From Obelidium mucronatum (lineage: Eukaryota; Chytridiomycota; Chytridiomycetes; Chytridiales; Chytriomycetaceae): a DNA stretch of 64,000 nt. The number at the start of each line of letters is the position of its first letter. Positions within the stretch are counted from its first letter, which is position 1. A model generated the notes under the pieces. It saw only the letters and a list, made by a program, of their open reading frames with translations, was not told the origin of the DNA and ran no database searches. The stretch lies in contig JAIVFH010000072.1 of NCBI GenBank assembly GCA_025765595.1, positions 1-64,000 on the forward strand. Direction: 5' to 3'. A program made the translations under genes and the position numbers. Below, piece by piece: positions 51,236 to 63,234 of this stretch.

Positions 51236-54200
51236 CTATTTCCTTCGAGGAGATAACTTTTCTTTCCACCAATCAAGGGCCTTTCGAGGAGCCGTAGCAG
51301 TGTCCACATACAGCTGCGGCTTCTTTTCCTCACGCGTTGTAGATGTGACCTTGTTACGAGGAAGCGAGTTATTAGACTCACTACCCAATGCATGATGGTT
51401 TGCGGGTATATGTGGCGGTTGCACAGAAGCTGGTGGGTTGGTATTTTGACTTTGTTGTTGAGAATGATGCAGTTGCACTGTAGGTCGAATTGAGAATTGA
51501 GTTTCCCTCCCATTTCCTGATGGACTGCGTCCATGACGAGTCTGAGTTCCAACCTTCAGTAGGAGAGATTTTTCCGCTGCTGGCGTTGTGGGCATGGACA
51601 CTGGCGAACCATTGCCTGCTTTCTCAGAAAGCCTCTGCATTTGGCGCGCAGGTGGCGATTCCGAACTTTCATATATGGCAAACGAAGTACGACGATTATT
51701 CACGACAAGCGATGCACTTGCGTCTTTGTCATTATCGATGCTACCGCTGTCGCTTTGAGGACTCGCCCAACTGATACTGCTGTGCTTGCTTGTACTCGAG
51801 AAACTCATGCTACTGTTGCTACCACTCATGCGCACCATTTGCCCCAATGAACCCGATATACCGCCATTATTGAGTCTGGGTGAAGTTGTTTGATCTTTGA
51901 GTGTATTTGTTGGGCTTCGAATTAACAATGGAGCTCTTGCTTGAACAATTGACGTGGAGGTTTTCGCGACTGGGATCTTGGATTCTTTACTGCCGCTGCT
52001 ACTACTGTTGTTGCTACTAGTATTGGCCCATGTGTTGGACACAAGCATTTTCAGCGATTGCAGTCGAAATCCAGTGAGACTCGGCGATACAATTGAGTTT
52101 CTCACTTTTGTTTAAAAACATGTTTAAGATTTCAACCAAAAGAAAAACTCTTCCGAGAAAAAAAAAAAGAAAGAAAAGCTTTACCAGGTGTTGGAAGTTT
52201 GCTTGGCGAAACAGAATTCCTATCCGCCAGACTTTTGTTGGAGGATTTTGTTGTTTCCACTGGTTGTCTAGTGCTTTTTTGTCTGGCAAGTTTGTTGCTT
52301 GCAGTATCAGAGCCTGATTGCAGAGACCCTGAATCACTTGTTTGTGCACTTGAAATCGAGCTTCTTCTGGACGAGCTTCGACGATTTACGGAGGGGCCGG
52401 TAGTTAGACGCTTTGAGAAGTGATCTGGTAATGGCCCTAAAATGGAATATTGGGATCGAGACCTCGAAATAGAGCTATGCGTGCTCTTTGAACCAATTAA
52501 TGAGTTGAGACTTCCCGAACCTATTTCATATATATTAAAAAAAAGAAAGGTTGATTTAATGTGACATTTCGAATTTTACACATTTTATATATATTTTTTT
52601 ACCTTGGTTTTTAACTGACTTTATACTTCCTGCATCTGGCTTCTCTGCTTTTCCCCACATATTTCGTAACAGACTGTTGGATTTCAAGTCTATTTCGGGG
52701 CCATTTGATTGCATTCCAGTTATCGGAAGGGAAAGCCGTCTTTGTCGCTCTGATGCATGTCTTGGTAATGGTTGCCTTTCATTTTTGTTTTCTTTTAGAA
52801 ACAAATGGTCTCGTTCAACTATATTACTCACGGAAGAGAGCCGGCATCAGGATTCGTAGGATTCTCAAAAAGAGTTTTATCCCGATTCAAGGCATTTTGA
52901 AGGAGTGCCGTTGTAAGCGTCTCTGCAAAGTTATCTGCGGTGCCATATTTTGGACTTATTGACTTTTCACTGCTGCAAAAAAAAAAAAAAAAAAAAAAAA
53001 CGAAAAAAGAAACGGAAAAAACGGGTTTAGTCTTTCTTTTGTTATTTTGTTCCGGTAGGAGGGGGCTGAATGTTAACTCAACTGTGACTCAGGTTTCACG
53101 ATAAAGTCCAACGAATCCTCTGCCACCGGAGGCGGAGGATCACCATCTTTCAGGACGTCTTCTTTCCTTCCATTGTTATTTTTCTCTGCGTCTGGGATTT
53201 CAGCATCATGCGTCGACAATTTATCATACATCTTGTTTTCAGTGTTTGGTAAAGGCGACAGGTCTAGAGCATTTGTAGCAGAAGATTGAAGGGCAGTACT
53301 CAGTATTGTTCTACCAAAGCTACTGGTATCAGTTGATGATGTTTCAGTGACTTCTTCAATTAACGGGAGAGTCCCAAAGAGGGTTTCCGTATCCTCTGCT
53401 TGTTGAAGTTGGGCGGCACCGGATATTTCAACCACACGGTTTTCGATAGATGTAGGAGCGGAAGAGCTTTCATCGAACGAAACATCTTGCTGTTGCAAGT
53501 GTTCTTCAGCTGCTGCTGGCTCAACTCCTCCGTCTCGACCGGTATCTGCAATCAAACTACTGGAGGCATTCTTCCCGTCGTTTTTTGCGGGAGAGTTCCG
53601 AGAAACAGTGCTTTTGTCAGCCATAAGCTTGACTGCTGCCACTGGTGGTGTCAAGTCGATTGGCAATGAATCGTTCTTGACCGTTGCTATTGGGTCATCC
53701 CCAGTATCAATCGTTTCTTTTTCGGATTCCGTGGAGTCTCTGTTTTCATCGGGTGGTCTTTCTGGGTAGATGCAGTTTTCAGGTTCATTATCAGTGTTGG
53801 CAAACCCTTGGTGTATGAAGCTGTCGAAAGTTTCTGCTGACTCTGAAGATTCTGATGCTGCCGTTATTATTATTTCTGCTGCTGTTGTTGTTGTCGTCGT
53901 CGTCGTTGCTGTTGTTTCTGCCATTGGAGTTGATGTCGAAGCCTCAACTTCAGAGTCCTTAAAGTTTGCTGATGGCATTTCTTGCGTATCCTCTATTCCT
54001 TCTTGAAAGAATTTAGACGCTTGTGTTTTTAATGGAAGCTTTTTCGGTTCAACATTGGCGTGTTGTTGTTGTTGTTGTTGCTGTTGTTGATGTTTCTCTT
54101 TTCGCGAGTTCTGCTTTGACAGTGAAGATATAGTTGGTTCAGTAATTGAAGAAGCTGTTGTCTTTTTTTCTGTTTTCTTCGGTTGTGGAGTCATTATTCG

Positions 54201-56036
54201 GGGAGATGCTGACTGTGGGGACGTTATTACGGATGATTCAGCTGTCGAAGTTGGAGTAAAGAATGGGGTGGTGTCGGCGGCTGAAGATGCTGTGAAGCTT
54301 GGTATTATTATTTTAGGGGTGGGTGGGTAATTTGACGGTAGCGGCGGTGAAGGTTCCGACGAGGATTGAAGGTTCGTTTCAACGTTGGCGATTTGCGGCT
54401 TACTTTGCGGACTAGAAGGCTTCTTCCGTACTGGTATCGGTGGTTTCCGTGGTATTGTTGCATTAGAAGCAGTAGAAGACAAATACGGGCTCGGACTTTG
54501 TGGTGACTTTGGTTTCGGACTTGAATTGACTGATGAACCGATGCTTGTTACAATCGATGAAGTGGATTGATTGCTTCGTGGAGTTTTTGGTTTTGTGAAC
54601 GTTGGTATTGGCGGTTTTTTAGGCAAGGCAACTGGTTTATCTGGACTGGATGATAAAAACTGACTGGAACTGCTGCTGGTTGAAGTTTTAGGTGGCGATA
54701 AAGGTGTATTTGAGCCTTTTCGTTTCGATTTTACTAAAAAGTCTGTGGAAACGGTTGCAGTCTGTTGAATCGATTGGGGACTTGTTGGTTCTTTTGGCGA
54801 GGACGGTTTTCGGAACGTGGGTATAGGCGGCTTCTTTGGAAGCACTACAGCGTCTTGCGATGTACTCGATAAGTATTGGCTTGTAACTTGAGGCTTTTTA
54901 GGCTGCAGCGGACTCCCTGCAGGTAAAGTTGGTTTCCGTGTCATACTCTTTGTTTGGAACTCGTGCATCATCGTAAGGGGCGAGGATAAATGATTTACAG
55001 CGTGATTTTTTGGGGAAACAGAATCCAGAGAACTTGAATGGTTTTCATGGTCTTGAGAGTTGGGGATTGATGGTTTCTGGGCTGACTTTCCATGAGCATT
55101 TTCTGCCGGGATTTCATCTGTCGACGAAGAATTCGATAGATATGAAGTTGATACCAACGGTGATTTTGGTTTTAAAGGAAATCCTTTCGGTGAAGTCGGC
55201 TTTCTCGACATGCTCAGAGTTTCATATTGTTCTTTGGGCTTTATTTGGGCTAAATGCGAGCTAGACTTTGCCGGTGACTTTGCTGCTTGCTTGTTTTCTT
55301 CTACTGACAGGGAGAGATTGGTTTTTGAACTGATGGATGTTGGCGGTGTAGGCGCGATAATGTTGATGACAGGCGACTTGAGCTCAATCACAGAGTCGAA
55401 GCACGATAAATCCCTCGGAGGAAGAATATTAATCAAATCGCTTGACGTATATTCGTTTCCAAAAAGCGCAAGAGAATCGGTTGTCCCCAGGTTGCCAGAT
55501 CGCATATCAGCAACGCCTCCTGGAACCTCAGGCAACTCGGCCACGACAAGATATTCGCTGATTTTTGAAATCGTTTTTTGGTTTGATTTATTCCCAGTGT
55601 CGATCGGTGGTGGGATATTCCTTCCTTTTGCCTCAAGAAAACTAGATTCATCAGGTTCGTCATCCAAGTGCACAAAATCCGGAACTCCTTCCAAGCAGAG
55701 ACTGCTGTATCCATCAAATGGGCTTATAATATCAGGTATTGGTTCGATGGTTACGTCCCATCTACTTTTCGGTGGCGGCCTGGACTCTCCCAAACGCGGT
55801 ATTTTAGAGGGTTGCGAATAGAAATACATCCGTCGGGACGACAGTTGGAGTTTCTCTGATTCTGGTAAATAATCCGCAAGGCCATCTTGGGTGGGGAGCG
55901 GATCGCGGTCCCACATTTCGCCCATTGTGTTTAAAATTTCGAATACCATCCATGTACGCGAGCACGATCCCCTTTTCATCAAACTTTTCAAATACATATT
56001 TTCTCTACAATCGCTATTTATTGAATTACCGCTCAA
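51236..56036 (-). CDS. Very long Ser/Pro-rich protein with KKPPIP repeats
   Basis: The first exon is open for 987 codons (56036-53073). Its N-terminal 150 residues look most ordered (MGEMWDRDPLPTQDGLADYL, DGYSSLCLEGVPDFVHLDDE). The rest is disordered, with four to five imperfect repeats built from YLSS, KPxSP and KKPPIPTFxKP, then polyglutamine and Thr/Glu-rich parts. A GTTGAG donor just before the stop is phase-compatible with SEKSISPKYGTADNFAETLT after a T24 intron, and further exons continue to 51236 (KALDWWKEKLSPRRK). I therefore model one gene of about 1,600 residues. Proline-rich KPPIP motifs are typical SH3 ligands, suggesting a cortical or cytoskeletal scaffold. The true start may be the internal Met at 55925, because the 56036 Met is only 31 bases from the kinesin stop. 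Confidence 0.55.
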
Positions 56037-56067
56037 ATACTTTTTCTATTCCTTCACCTCCATTCGT

Positions 56068-58477
56068 CTAATTGAATGGATGCTCAGAATACGTGCCGGG
56101 CGTGTTAGTATGGTTCAAGTCAATTTTAAGACGAATGATGTTCTCAGGATAGTATCGAAAGTTCCCTTCATTGGCCATCATCACAGTTCTTGCGTATTGT
56201 GAGAGCGGTCGCTTCGTTCCCTTGAGGGCGCAAGGTCGTTTTACTTTGTTTGATAAGTTGATACTGGTTAGCTTGTGTAGTTTCCAGTCATTTGTTTCTT
56301 CATCATAGACTGCACGAGTTTCAATTTTCCTTCCTTCTTCTATGGGTATGAAGTTTTCAATAACAGAGACTTTCAAACTGAGCTCCCGAGATAGTTCACG
56401 AATGGTATCGAGCAAATCTTCACGCTCATTGCGAAATTCGTCGTGAAGATCGCTAATTTCTGCTTTTGCTGCTTGAACCTTTGCCCACAATTTTTTGAGC
56501 TTTTCTGACTTTTTGTCGACTTCTTCTTGCAAGGATGCATAGTTTTCTTCCATTTGAAGCTGCAGCTCTTGCTTATTTTCAACTCTTTGCTGGAGTTCGC
56601 GTTCTGCGCGCTTTCTTTCTCTGACTGCCAGTTGGGCCAACTCCAACTCCTTCTCCTTTTCAGCAACACGATCAATTATATTCACTCCACCAACAAGTAG
56701 TTTGTCTTCCATGGCCGCTAATTTTTTTGCGATGTGCTCTCTGGTCTAACAAATGTTAGACTGTCGATTCTGAAATTAATTAAAGTATATTCACCTGTCT
56801 TTCGGCTTCAAGCTCCTGTGCCCTCTTTTCCAACTCTGCTGCAATTTTCTGCTTTTCTTCAATCACCATATTCTTTGACGCAAGCAATGCTTTCTTTTCA
56901 GCATCAACTTCAGCTTCCAACCTTGCAATAGTCTCCACATCCAATCCAGACAATGTATTACCAGACCCCTCACCATCACTACCTTCACTACCATCATCGC
57001 TATCATCAGAGCTTTCCGATTCATCATCAGATGCAGCGCCGCCATTTGCACCCCTCAATTGAGATGATTCTGAAGGTTTTTTCACCTTTTTCATAATCTT
57101 TTTCCGAACAACCTTCTTTATGACAGTTGTTCCTTTTTGTTTCGCCTCAAGAGCCTGCTTAAGTTTATTGATTTCTTCTTGATATTCGCGAAGCATGGCG
57201 TCTTTCGGATCTTCGTTGACCTTTGGTTTGTTTTTGATGTTTTTGGCGCGGTTTGCGTAACGTAATGTACTCAAGGTCTCGTCATAGTTGTAGCTTGCTG
57301 GGCTGAGGGTTGCGATCATGAGTGTTTTCGCGTTTCCTCCAAGGGAATCTTGCAAAAGACCTTGTTTTACTCATTTTTTAGCACTCCTTCATTTTTTTTG
57401 AATTCTCAATAATGGATAATCACGTACGTGTCAGTTTCGAATCACGATAAGGAATATGCGAGCTCTTTCCATCGACAAGAGCCGAAATACAGTTTCCCAA
57501 AGCACTCAATGAGAGATTAATTTTAGTAGCTTCCTTGAGTCGATCACCAGAAGCCCCCGTTTTAGACTGCCTTTCACTACCAGCCAAATCAACCAAGTGT
57601 AATTTCCCCAGGACAAATCTGTCTTCTCCATCGACACCTCCACCCGCCTCAGAGCTTTCAATTGTGATTGTGAAAATCGAATGAGACCGCGAACTCGTTT
57701 CATTCATGAGCGTAGCTCCAACACTCCTCGCGTTATTCCCCACAGTCATGAGTTGTTCCATTTCTGCAACGCTCTTGACAACGTATCCGGACAAGTCCTT
57801 GACGTAGACACCTGTTTCAGGGTGTTCCTTCAGTTCTAGACCGCCTTTACTCTTTTTGACGAGGAGGTCTCGGATTTCTTCGTTGTAGATTTCGAGGAAG
57901 GATACACGGACCAAGAACTTTTTATGTTTGGATCGGGCAATGTGATCGAAAATGTGGTTGAATGCGTTGGGGATGATGCCTCTGAGGTGGGGGACGTTGC
58001 TGATTCCTTGCATTGAGAATGTTTTTCCTGTTCCCGTTTGACCTTTTTTTTTTGTTGTTGTTGTTGTGGTTATTTGTTTTTCACTGTTGTGTTCATTATA
58101 AAAGTCAACCAACCATAGCAAAACACAGTTCCATTGAATCCATTAAGTACAGCATCAACAATAATACGCGCCGTTGAATTGTATACTTCAATCTACCGAA
58201 AACCCCGCAAACAAACAAAAAAGAAGGAAGATTAATTGGAAAAATGAACTGAACAGAGAAAAACCATAAAAACATTAAGTACCTGTGTACAATTTTCATC
58301 AAACGCAGCATCGAATGTGAAATTTTTGATATCTTCTTCGCTTTTAGGGCTTTGTAGGGAAACAGCGCCTCGATCTGGTTGGATCTGAACACACTTTTTG
58401 GCTCCAGAAACGCGTTCCTTTTCCTTTTCGCTGAATGGACGGCATCTCACGCATACAATAACGGCTTCAGCTGGCAT
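56068..58477 (-). CDS. Kinesin-2 motor subunit (KIF3/FLA10-like)
   Basis: Heterotrimeric kinesin-2 drives anterograde intraflagellar transport. The motor domain starts at once: [33 protein letters not shown], then [19 protein letters not shown] with the P loop GQTGTGKT. Switch I is [11 protein letters not shown], switch [17 protein letters not shown], and the microtubule-binding loop [12 protein letters not shown]. The neck [20 protein letters not shown] and the charged [14 protein letters not shown]/acidic segment are kinesin-2 features. A coiled-coil stalk follows, and the tail ([51 protein letters not shown]) matches the KIF3 globular tail. Few introns; the join before QTGTGKT and the one after SKLTR are in phase. 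Its presence implies a flagellated life stage. Confidence 0.93.
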
Positions 58478-58560
58478 AGTAGGAAGAAATTGTCAGATAT
58501 TTTTTTCCTTCTCCACAGTTATTCTGACATCCCACTGTTTTCCTTCGAAATAAAAAAAAA
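58478..58560. promoter_or_regulatory. 83-bp bidirectional promoter (kinesin-2 / CEP83-like)
   Basis: This joins the divergent starts of two cilium-related genes, so they could be co-expressed during zoospore formation. An A10 run directly precedes the plus-strand ATG. Confidence 0.55.
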
Positions 58561-61231
58561 ATGGACGACCACTTGGTCGCATCTCCAGCAGAGACTCTCC
58601 AAGTTGCGTTACGACTCGTGGACGCCTTAAAGTATGAAAATGAAACATTCCGTAAAGACTATGAAAAGGTTTTTCAAAGTTTTGTTAATGGTAATATGCG
58701 GAATCGCTAAAGATCCTTCACAGCTCAACGAAGCACATGTCCAGCTATTGGAAACATATGAAAAGCAGTCACAGGATTTTGTCGCTGAGAAGGTGGGGGG
58801 TTGTTTCTTTATTCCGTAGTTTATATCCAAGTAAACATGTCATCTCGATAGACTGCATTCCAAAACCAAATTAATGAAATGGATCTATATTGGAAAAATC
58901 AAATGGAAATCAAAGCATCAGAGCTTAAAAAGAAGCGCGTGACTGATCCAAAGTAACAACACTCATAACAAATTCCCGAACTTTAGATCTCACAAAAACC
59001 AAAAAAAAAAAAAAAAAATAATGAAAGGGAGCTGGATATAATGCGGCTTCAGATAGCTACAGATCTCGAATCAACATATACAAAGAAGATTGAAAAGATG
59101 GAAAACGTAACGAAAAAAAACAAAGGGGTCATTTTTTTTTTGCGAAACTGATTTTCCCCACTCGTTTAATTAGGAATCCGAGAAGCTAAAGCATGTCATA
59201 TATTCTCTTAAAAGAGAAAACGAGTTAATGCGGGAAGACGCTCAAAACAAAGTCACGACGAGCGTCAACGTGACAAAGGATGTTCATATCGAGCACGCGG
59301 AAGAAATAGCTGCGTTTGAATCTAAAATCAAGGAGCTTCAGGGGTGCCTTGGTAATCTAATCCCCTTTTTTTGAGCTTGAACACCTTTGAACTCAATACA
59401 AACTTCGTGCAGATCTATTAGCCGACTCTGATCAAATCCGAAACCTCCAGCGCGAAAATACAGAACTCACACTACAACTACAAAATGTGACTTCTGAGCT
59501 GGAAGAAGTGAGAAGCCGAAAAGAACTAGCCACGATTGAGTATGAACAAAAAGAGCGATTGGTTCATCGACGACTTTTGGAAGAAACCGCGAATGCAAAA
59601 ACCATTCGAATCGAAAAGGATGCATTATTGATTAAGGTTTGCGTTTTTCTCCGGCTGTTCATAACAACCTTTTTTCTAATCCTTGTTTTCCCCCACTTTT
59701 GCAGGTCAATGCCTTGCAAGATGAAATTCGAAGCCTCAAAAAGCTTCACGAAACTGCATCTGAAGAGGCAACGATATCTAAAAAGGAAGTGTTGAAAGTC
59801 AAAAGCCTTTTGGAGGAAACCAAGCATCATTCAAGGTGATTATAATATCACTTGGACTTCAATGGAGTGGTTCGAAACGATAAACTAAATTCTTTTTTTT
59901 TTTCGGTCAGTGTCGAGTTGAATGATCTTAAAGTCAAGCACCTGAAAGAAATCAAAAACTTGGATATACAAATCAATGACCTTAAATCGAAGATTCTGGA
60001 TGCAGATATGTAAAGTCATCGGACTCTGAGTTTTAAAAAAAAATAGCTTAAACATTTTGAATGATTGTAGAAATTTGAAAAATGCTACTGCGACCATAGC
60101 TGACTTGAGGACACGACTTGGTACCAACGAACAGGAAAAAATTGACAAAGTTCGCGAAGCCCATGAACAGGAATCCGCCAGAATTAATAAATTGCATGCC
60201 GAGAAATCTGCGGTAACAGCGAAAAACAGTTTTTTGGAGAGAAAGGGGTTCACACAAAGCTAAACCGTTGTTTGTTTCACTCACAGCTGGAACATCAAAT
60301 CAGCGAACTACAAAAACTGATGGATCAGTTTCACAAAACAGAAGAAAACAGGAAACGTGACTTGGAAGAAGTATATCCTGAGTGACTTTTTCATATCTCT
60401 CGTGAGAAACAACAGCAACCAACCACAAACACCAAAACCTTAGGAAATCACACGGTTGAAACGAACAAACAATGCACAAATATCAACAAATAACACTCTG
60501 ACATCTGAAAACAAAGCTCTTTCATGTGAAGTGCAATCGCTAGCTGGCCAGCTATCAAGCGAGCAATCACGTTTAAAGGAAATGGCAGACCGACTACAGG
60601 TAGCTTTACTGGAAAAACAAGATGCAGATCACGAAGTCGACACTCTCAAGTAAATCAACTCATTTAGAAATATTGCCAGCTCTAATATTCTTTCAGTGAT
60701 CGAATTGTTCACTTGGAAGAGTCTTTGCAGGGAACAAGAATGGAATCTGTTCAAAAAGATGAGAACTTAGTAAAAGAAGAGCAGGCGTTCAAGCACAATC
60801 TTGACCTTTATCGAGTGAGTGCTATCAGTGTATTTTATTGGTGGTCCATTTTTAATCAATGTTGGTCAGAGCACATGGGCCTCTGAAAAAGAAAAACTGC
60901 GGGCGCAAGTAACAATGCTATCAACAGACAATATACGGTTATCGGAGAATGAAGACGCGCTTCGAAAGGTGTTGTGTTTGATCTCTGTGAAACATCCTTG
61001 TGTTTCAGGATACCATTTAACCAAGTCAATTATGCACAGAATCAAGACTTATTTATTACAAAAACGACCCAAATGAAGAGGAAGTTGAACAGCTTGAAGT
61101 TGGAGAATCAGAAAATGGCGGCGATGCTGGAGGCTAGTCAAAAACAGGAACAACAAAGGCAAGCTGAAGTAGCGCGAAAGCACCAAATGTTTGTATCTCT
61201 GCTTGCAGAGGAGGGCGCATTGAGTTATTAG
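58561..61231 (+). CDS. CEP83-like coiled-coil basal-body protein
   Basis: CEP83 is a distal-appendage protein that anchors the basal body to the membrane in animals. About a dozen exons code almost entirely for coiled coil, starting at ATG 58561 (ETLQVALRLVDALKYENETF). The most telling stretch is ELDIMRLQIATDLESTYTKK, then IEKMENESEKLKHVIYSLKR, similar in order and spacing to CEP83's 'LE.L+.QI..ELE...+.++..L..E.EKY+..Y..L+YE' block. Later parts include ELTLQLQNVTSELEEVRSRK and LNSLKLENQKMAAMLEASQK; the end is SLLAEEGALSY. Coiled coils mimic each other, so another centriolar or filament protein is possible. The location beside kinesin-2 supports a ciliary role. Confidence 0.5.
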
Positions 61232-61288
61232 AATAGATAATTGGGGTCTTGTAAATAGTGTCACTGCTAACCAAGTGCACGGTATCAA

Positions 61289-61590
61289 TCATTCCACAAC
61301 CTTTCCTTGTTCGAGCAGCTGTTTTTCTAATCGTTCCTGCTCCTCGCGAAGCTCCTTGATGTATTCGATGCTACAGAAACGCATAGAGCGAGTCAGTAGT
61401 CTGGGTTACCCTGAAACACGGAGTTCTGTTACCTGCGTTGTAGAATGGCCACCTCTGACTTTGGGGTCGAGCTCGCTTCGTCAGCCCACGCCAGTTCCTC
61501 GCTCAGCTTGCGGAAGCCGTCTTTGATGTGTTGCCGCCGCCGCTGCTCAGAAGCAATGTGAGTTTCCCGCTTGCGGATGGGACCAGCCAT
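61289..61590 (-). CDS. 79-residue bHLH protein, MLX/Mondo-like
   Basis: Two exons (61590-61433 and 61370-61289, 62-nt intron) encode only 79 residues. The basic region KRETHIASEQRRRQHIKDGF has the His-Glu-Arg arrangement that reads CACGTG-type E-boxes, and ends in the 'IKDGF' turn into helix 1 typical of MLX/Mondo proteins (HISAEQ-RR-NIKxGF). Helix 1 is FRKLSEELAWADEA, the loop SSTPKSEV, helix 2 AILQRSIEYIKELREEQ, running into a short Leu heptad (ERLEKQLLEQ). There is no activation or repression domain, so it may work as a Max/MLX-like dimer partner or a dominant-negative partner. The divergent neighbour GcvT starts 70 bases away. Confidence 0.8.
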
Positions 61591-61660
61591 CAGTCTTTCG
61601 TTTATTAATAATCTTTTATAATTCTTTCTTTACTTTTTCTTCTTTATTCAACACCAGAAA
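61591..61660. promoter_or_regulatory. 70-bp bidirectional promoter (bHLH / GcvT)
   Basis: A T-rich 70-base gap between divergent starts, flanked on the right by a strongly GC-rich exon and on the left by a moderately GC-rich one. Confidence 0.55.
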
Positions 61661-63174
61661 ATGCTTGCCGCCCTCCGCACCCGCACGCCCACCCGCGCCC
61701 TCGCGACTGCCGCCGGCGCCGCCGCGCACAGCCGCACTGCGCTGTACGACTTCCACGTGGCGCACGGCGGCAAGATGGTCGAGTTCGCCGGCTGGGACAT
61801 GCCCGTGCAGTACGCCGGCCTGGGGGTGCTTGCCTCGCACGAGTGGACGCGCAAGAAGGCGTCGCTGTTCGACGTGTCGCACATGCTGCAGACGAGGTGC
61901 GTTTTGTCCGGCGCGTGCGGCGCGTGCGCTAACGTGTCCAACCTGCGATGTCCAGCTGGGTCGGCAAGGACCGCATCAAGTTCATCGAGTCGCTCGTGGT
62001 CGCAGACGTCGAGGCGCTGCCCGTCGCCTCGTCGACGCTGTCGGTCTTTACCAACGACGCCGGCGGCATCATCGACGACACGGGTGCGTTTGACTTTTCG
62101 TGTCTCCCGGATGCTTCCGATCTCTTCCGGGTCGTGATGCCCCCAAACTCTGGCGCGCCACACCCACAGCGGCCTGGCGATGTTTATCTAACTGTGTTGC
62201 ACCTCTAGTCATCAACAAGCGAACTGCCGAATCCCTCTATGTTGTGTCGAACGCGGGATGTGCCGAAAAGGATTTGAAGCACATTCGCTCCCGTCTCGCT
62301 GATTTTCAAAACAAAGGGGGGGATGTTGACGTCAAAGTAATTGACGACATGTCTCTGGTTGCTCTGCAGGGTCCAAAGGCCGTCGACATCATCAGTGATT
62401 TGGCGGGTTCTACCAACGGATTGAAGGACTTTAAGTTCATGAGTGGTCGTGAATTGAGTCTGAAGGGTATTCCAGTTTACATTTCGCGTTTGGGATACAC
62501 TGGTGAAGATGGATTTGAGGTAATGGCTGCTTGTTTGAGTATTCCTTTTGTACTTTTTTTTTAAGTATGGGGGTTTTTTTTTCCAGATCAGCGTTCCTCA
62601 CAGCGAAGCAGTTAACTTGAGCAACTTGATTCTTGAGAACTCCGACGCCAAGCTGGCTGGCCTTGCTGTCAGAGACTCTCTTCGTTTGGAAGCCAGTCTT
62701 TGCCTTTATGGTCACGATTTGGATGAGACTGTCACTCCAGTCGAAGGTGGATTGACCTGGACTATCGGTAATTACAAGCTTAACATGGTTTTTTTCTTTT
62801 TTTTTTTCAATGCTGAAGTTTTTTTTTTATCAGGCCAAAGACGCAGAGCTGAAGGTGGATTCCCTGGAAGCGAGAAGATTCTCTCCCAAATCGGAAAGGG
62901 TGCCAAAGTTCCCCGTCGCCGCATTGGTTTGATTGTCGAGGGAGCCCCAGCTCGTGAGCACGTCGAAATCTTGAACCCAGCGGATGGATCAGTGATTGGT
63001 GCTATTACATCTGGATGCCCAAGTCCAGTGTTGAAGAAGAACATTGCTATGGGTTATGTGCCTTCTGGATTCCACAAGGCAGGAACTGCGCTGGAAGTTA
63101 AAGTGAGAGGAAAGGTGCAAAAGGCGACTGTTGTCAAGATGCCATTTGTTGAACACGCTTACTACCGCGGTTAA
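61661..63174 (+). CDS. gcvT: Glycine cleavage system T-protein (aminomethyltransferase)
   Basis: The T-protein transfers the methylene group from aminomethyl-H-protein to tetrahydrofolate and releases ammonia in the mitochondrial matrix. Exon 1 begins with an Arg/Ala presequence ([20 protein letters not shown]), then [27 protein letters not shown] and [10 protein letters not shown], the folate-binding N-terminal block. Later exons give [105 protein letters not shown] and the C-terminal barrel [31 protein letters not shown]. Five exons, all joins in phase; the length of about 400 residues is typical. Exon 1 and 2 are GC-rich, the rest ordinary. Two introns contain T runs. Confidence 0.92.
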
Positions 63175-63234
63175 TAAAGACAGACTTTGGGTTAGCTTGT
63201 TTCTTTTTCTTACTTTTCAGAGCGATCGGCGAAA

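Noticed and set aside
53073..56036. Stand-alone 987-residue gene ending at 53073
   Set aside because: Kept as an alternative, but downstream minus-strand exons have no start of their own and join in phase through a GTTGAG donor.
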